In this document: piece after piece, positions 62,514-64,000 of the stretch
Numbering within the stretch: the stretch's first letter is position 1
How the letters are laid out: each line of letters starts with the position of its first letter
Source of the DNA: Christensenellaceae bacterium
GTDB taxonomy: Bacteria > Bacillota > Clostridia > Christensenellales > Aristaeellaceae
Assembly: GCA_022510815.1 (NCBI GenBank)
Contig: JAFLST010000008.1
Span: 1-64,000 of the forward strand
Direction: 5' to 3'
Length of the DNA stretch: 64,000 nt
Program-made: the position numbers and the translations under genes
The notes under the pieces: generated by a model
Seen by the model: the letters and a program-made list of their open reading frames with translations, nothing else
Told to the model about the DNA's origin: nothing
Databases searched by the model: none

Positions 62514-64000
62514 ATGAGCAGCATTATTCAGGATAAGCTGATCCCGATCAATCTGGAACAGGAGATGAAGCGCTCCTTCATTTCCTATGCCATGGCGGTC
62601 ATCATCGACCGGGCGCTGCCGGATGTGCGCGACGGCCTCAAGCCGGTGCACCGCCGCATCCTCTACGATATGGCTGAGTTGGGCATGACCCCGGACAAGC
62701 CCTACCGCAAGAGCGCCCGTCTGGTGGGCGACGTGCTGGGTAAATTCCATCCCCATGGCGACTCGTCGGTCTATGACGCGATGGTTCGTCTGGCCCAGCC
62801 CTTCAACATCCGCTATCCGCTGGTGGACGGTCAGGGCAACTTCGGCTCCGTCGACGGCGACGGCGCGGCGGCCATGCGTTACACCGAAGCCCGCATGACC
62901 AAGCTGACGCCCTACCTGCTGCAGGACCTCGAGAAGGACACCGTCGACATGTACCCCAACTTCGACGAGACCCTCGAGCAGCCCACCGTCCTGCCCGCCC
63001 GGTTCCCGAACCTGCTGGTGAACGGCTCCAGCGGTATCGCGGTCGGCATGGCGACGAACATCCCGCCCCACAACCTTCGGGAGGTCATCGACGGCGTCAT
63101 CTGCATGATCGACAATCCCGACGCCACCATCGACGACCTGATGGAGCACATCAAGGGCCCGGACTTCCCCACGGGCGGCATCATCCTGGGCCGCAGGGGC
63201 ATCCGGGAGGCCTATTACACGGGCCACGGGCGCATCGAGGTGCGGGCCAAGACCAACATCGAGCCCATGCCCGGCAACCGCAGCCGCATCGTGGTCACGG
63301 AAATCCCCTACATGGTCAACAAGGCCAAGCTGGTGGAGAAGATCGCCGAGCTGGTGCATGAGAAGCGTATCGACGGCATCAGCGACATCCGCGACGAGTC
63401 TGACCGCGAGGGCATGCGCATCGTCATCGAGCTCAAGAAGGACGTGTACCCGCAGGTGGTGCTCAACTTCCTGTACAAGCACACGTCCATGCAGGAGGCC
63501 TTCGGCGCGAACATGCTCGCGCTGGTGGACGGGCATCCGCGCATCCTGAGCCTGCGGGAGATGATTTACTACTATCTCCAGCACCAGAAGGATGTTATCA
63601 CCCGCCGCACCCGCTATGAGCTGAACAAGGCTGAAGCCCGGGCGCACATTGTGGAAGGCCTGCTCAAGGCGCTGGATTACATCGACGAGATCGTCGCTCT
63701 GATCCGGGCCAGCAAGGACACCGCCACCGCCAAGAGCGCGCTGATTGAGCGGTTCGCCTTCTCCGAGCGGCAGGCTCAGGCCATTCTGGACATGCGCCTT
63801 GCCCGCCTGACCGGTCTGGAGCGCGACCGCCTCGAGGAGGAGTTCCAGAATCTGCAGCAGGAGATTGCCCGCCTGCAGGCCATCCTCGCTGACGAGAAGC
63901 TGCTGATGGAGGTCATCCGCGAGGAGATCACCGCCATCCGCGACAAGTTCGGCGACGACCGCCGCACCGAGCTGACCACCATCGACGGCGAGATCGACGT
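62514..64000 (+). CDS. gyrA: DNA gyrase subunit A, 5' part (runs off the right edge)
   Basis: 495 codons are visible of about 800-850 expected. The active-site tyrosine is Y123 in [10 protein letters not shown]. The quinolone-resistance region reads [13 protein letters not shown] with Ser84 and Asp88 (E. coli positions 83 and 87), the usual susceptible-type residues. The breakage-reunion domain and the coiled-coil gate are present; the C-terminal DNA-wrapping domain is off the window. GGGAGATAAGGC precedes ATG 62514. Confidence 0.97.
   Translation, partial: MSSIIQDKLIPINLEQEMKRSFISYAMAVIIDRALPDVRDGLKPVHRRILYDMAELGMTPDKPYRKSARLVGDVLGKFHPHGDSSVYDAMVRLAQPFNIRYPLVDGQGNFGSVDGDGAAAMRYTEARMTKLTPYLLQDLEKDTVDMYPNFDETLEQPTVLPARFPNLLVNGSSGIAVGMATNIPPHNLREVIDGVICMIDNPDATIDDLMEHIKGPDFPTGGIILGRRGIREAYYTGHGRIEVRAKTNIEPMPGNRSRIVVTEIPYMVNKAKLVEKIAELVHEKRIDGISDIRDESDREGMRIVIELKKDVYPQVVLNFLYKHTSMQEAFGANMLALVDGHPRILSLREMIYYYLQHQKDVITRRTRYELNKAEARAHIVEGLLKALDYIDEIVALIRASKDTATAKSALIERFAFSERQAQAILDMRLARLTGLERDRLEEEFQNLQQEIARLQAILADEKLLMEVIREEITAIRDKFGDDRRTELTTIDGEID

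Overview
The window reads as chromosome from a GC-rich, spore-forming anaerobic Bacillota, most likely a gut or rumen Clostridia. Pointers are a CotF-type coat protein, a GerM-domain protein, TIGR01906/DUF1461, Rqc2/NFACT, consensus Shine-Dalgarno sites and sigma-A promoters, and a plant-polysaccharide diet (rhamnogalacturonan, beta-galactoside, alpha-glucoside and cinnamoyl-ester enzymes). I cannot name the genus.

1-4880: right end of an AT-richer integrative element. It carries a ParB/PAPS-reductase-like pair, a Cys-rich VLP protein, small unknown proteins and a duplicated-HTH regulator. It stops at a 3' fragment of tRNA-Ser(CGA), which looks like an attachment-site duplication. 4900-10012: aquaporin, a large secreted CxxC-repeat protein with a Thr/Ala/Pro linker, an Xre regulator and a GtrA protein. 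10000-20300: housekeeping genes (tsaD, DUF1461, prfB, secA, recA) plus a GH42 beta-galactosidase. Three copies of a dispersed intergenic hairpin repeat lie here, and their arms covary. 20300-26200: a secreted C39-like protein and a MacB/FtsX-type ABC operon. 26200-30750: one operon with nucleoside phosphorylase, azlC-azlD, a DUF3237-esterase fusion and a ketopantoate reductase. 30890-32745: a phosphodiester glycosidase-like protein and a small HTH operon.

32900-39700: rhamnogalacturonan/rhamnose operon (GH105, deacetylase, PL22-like, rhaB, rhaA, rhaD) with rhaM divergent from it. 39780-47650: rqcH, a GerM-domain protein, a second phosphodiester glycosidase-like paralogue, an S51 peptidase, a HAD phosphatase and a GH31 glucosidase.

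47755-58948 is the most unusual region: five paralogous secreted proteins (DUF6034-like), a two-permease ABC-2 exporter, an OmpR-type two-component system and an unannotated 59-residue membrane protein overlapping the kinase stop codon. Arrays of an 11-bp direct repeat lie before the ABC operon, before one paralogue operon and before the response regulator. At the first two, the distance from array to -10 box is identical. This looks like a self-contained cell-envelope stress or peptide-resistance regulon. The window ends with cotF, recO, gyrB and the 5' part of gyrA.
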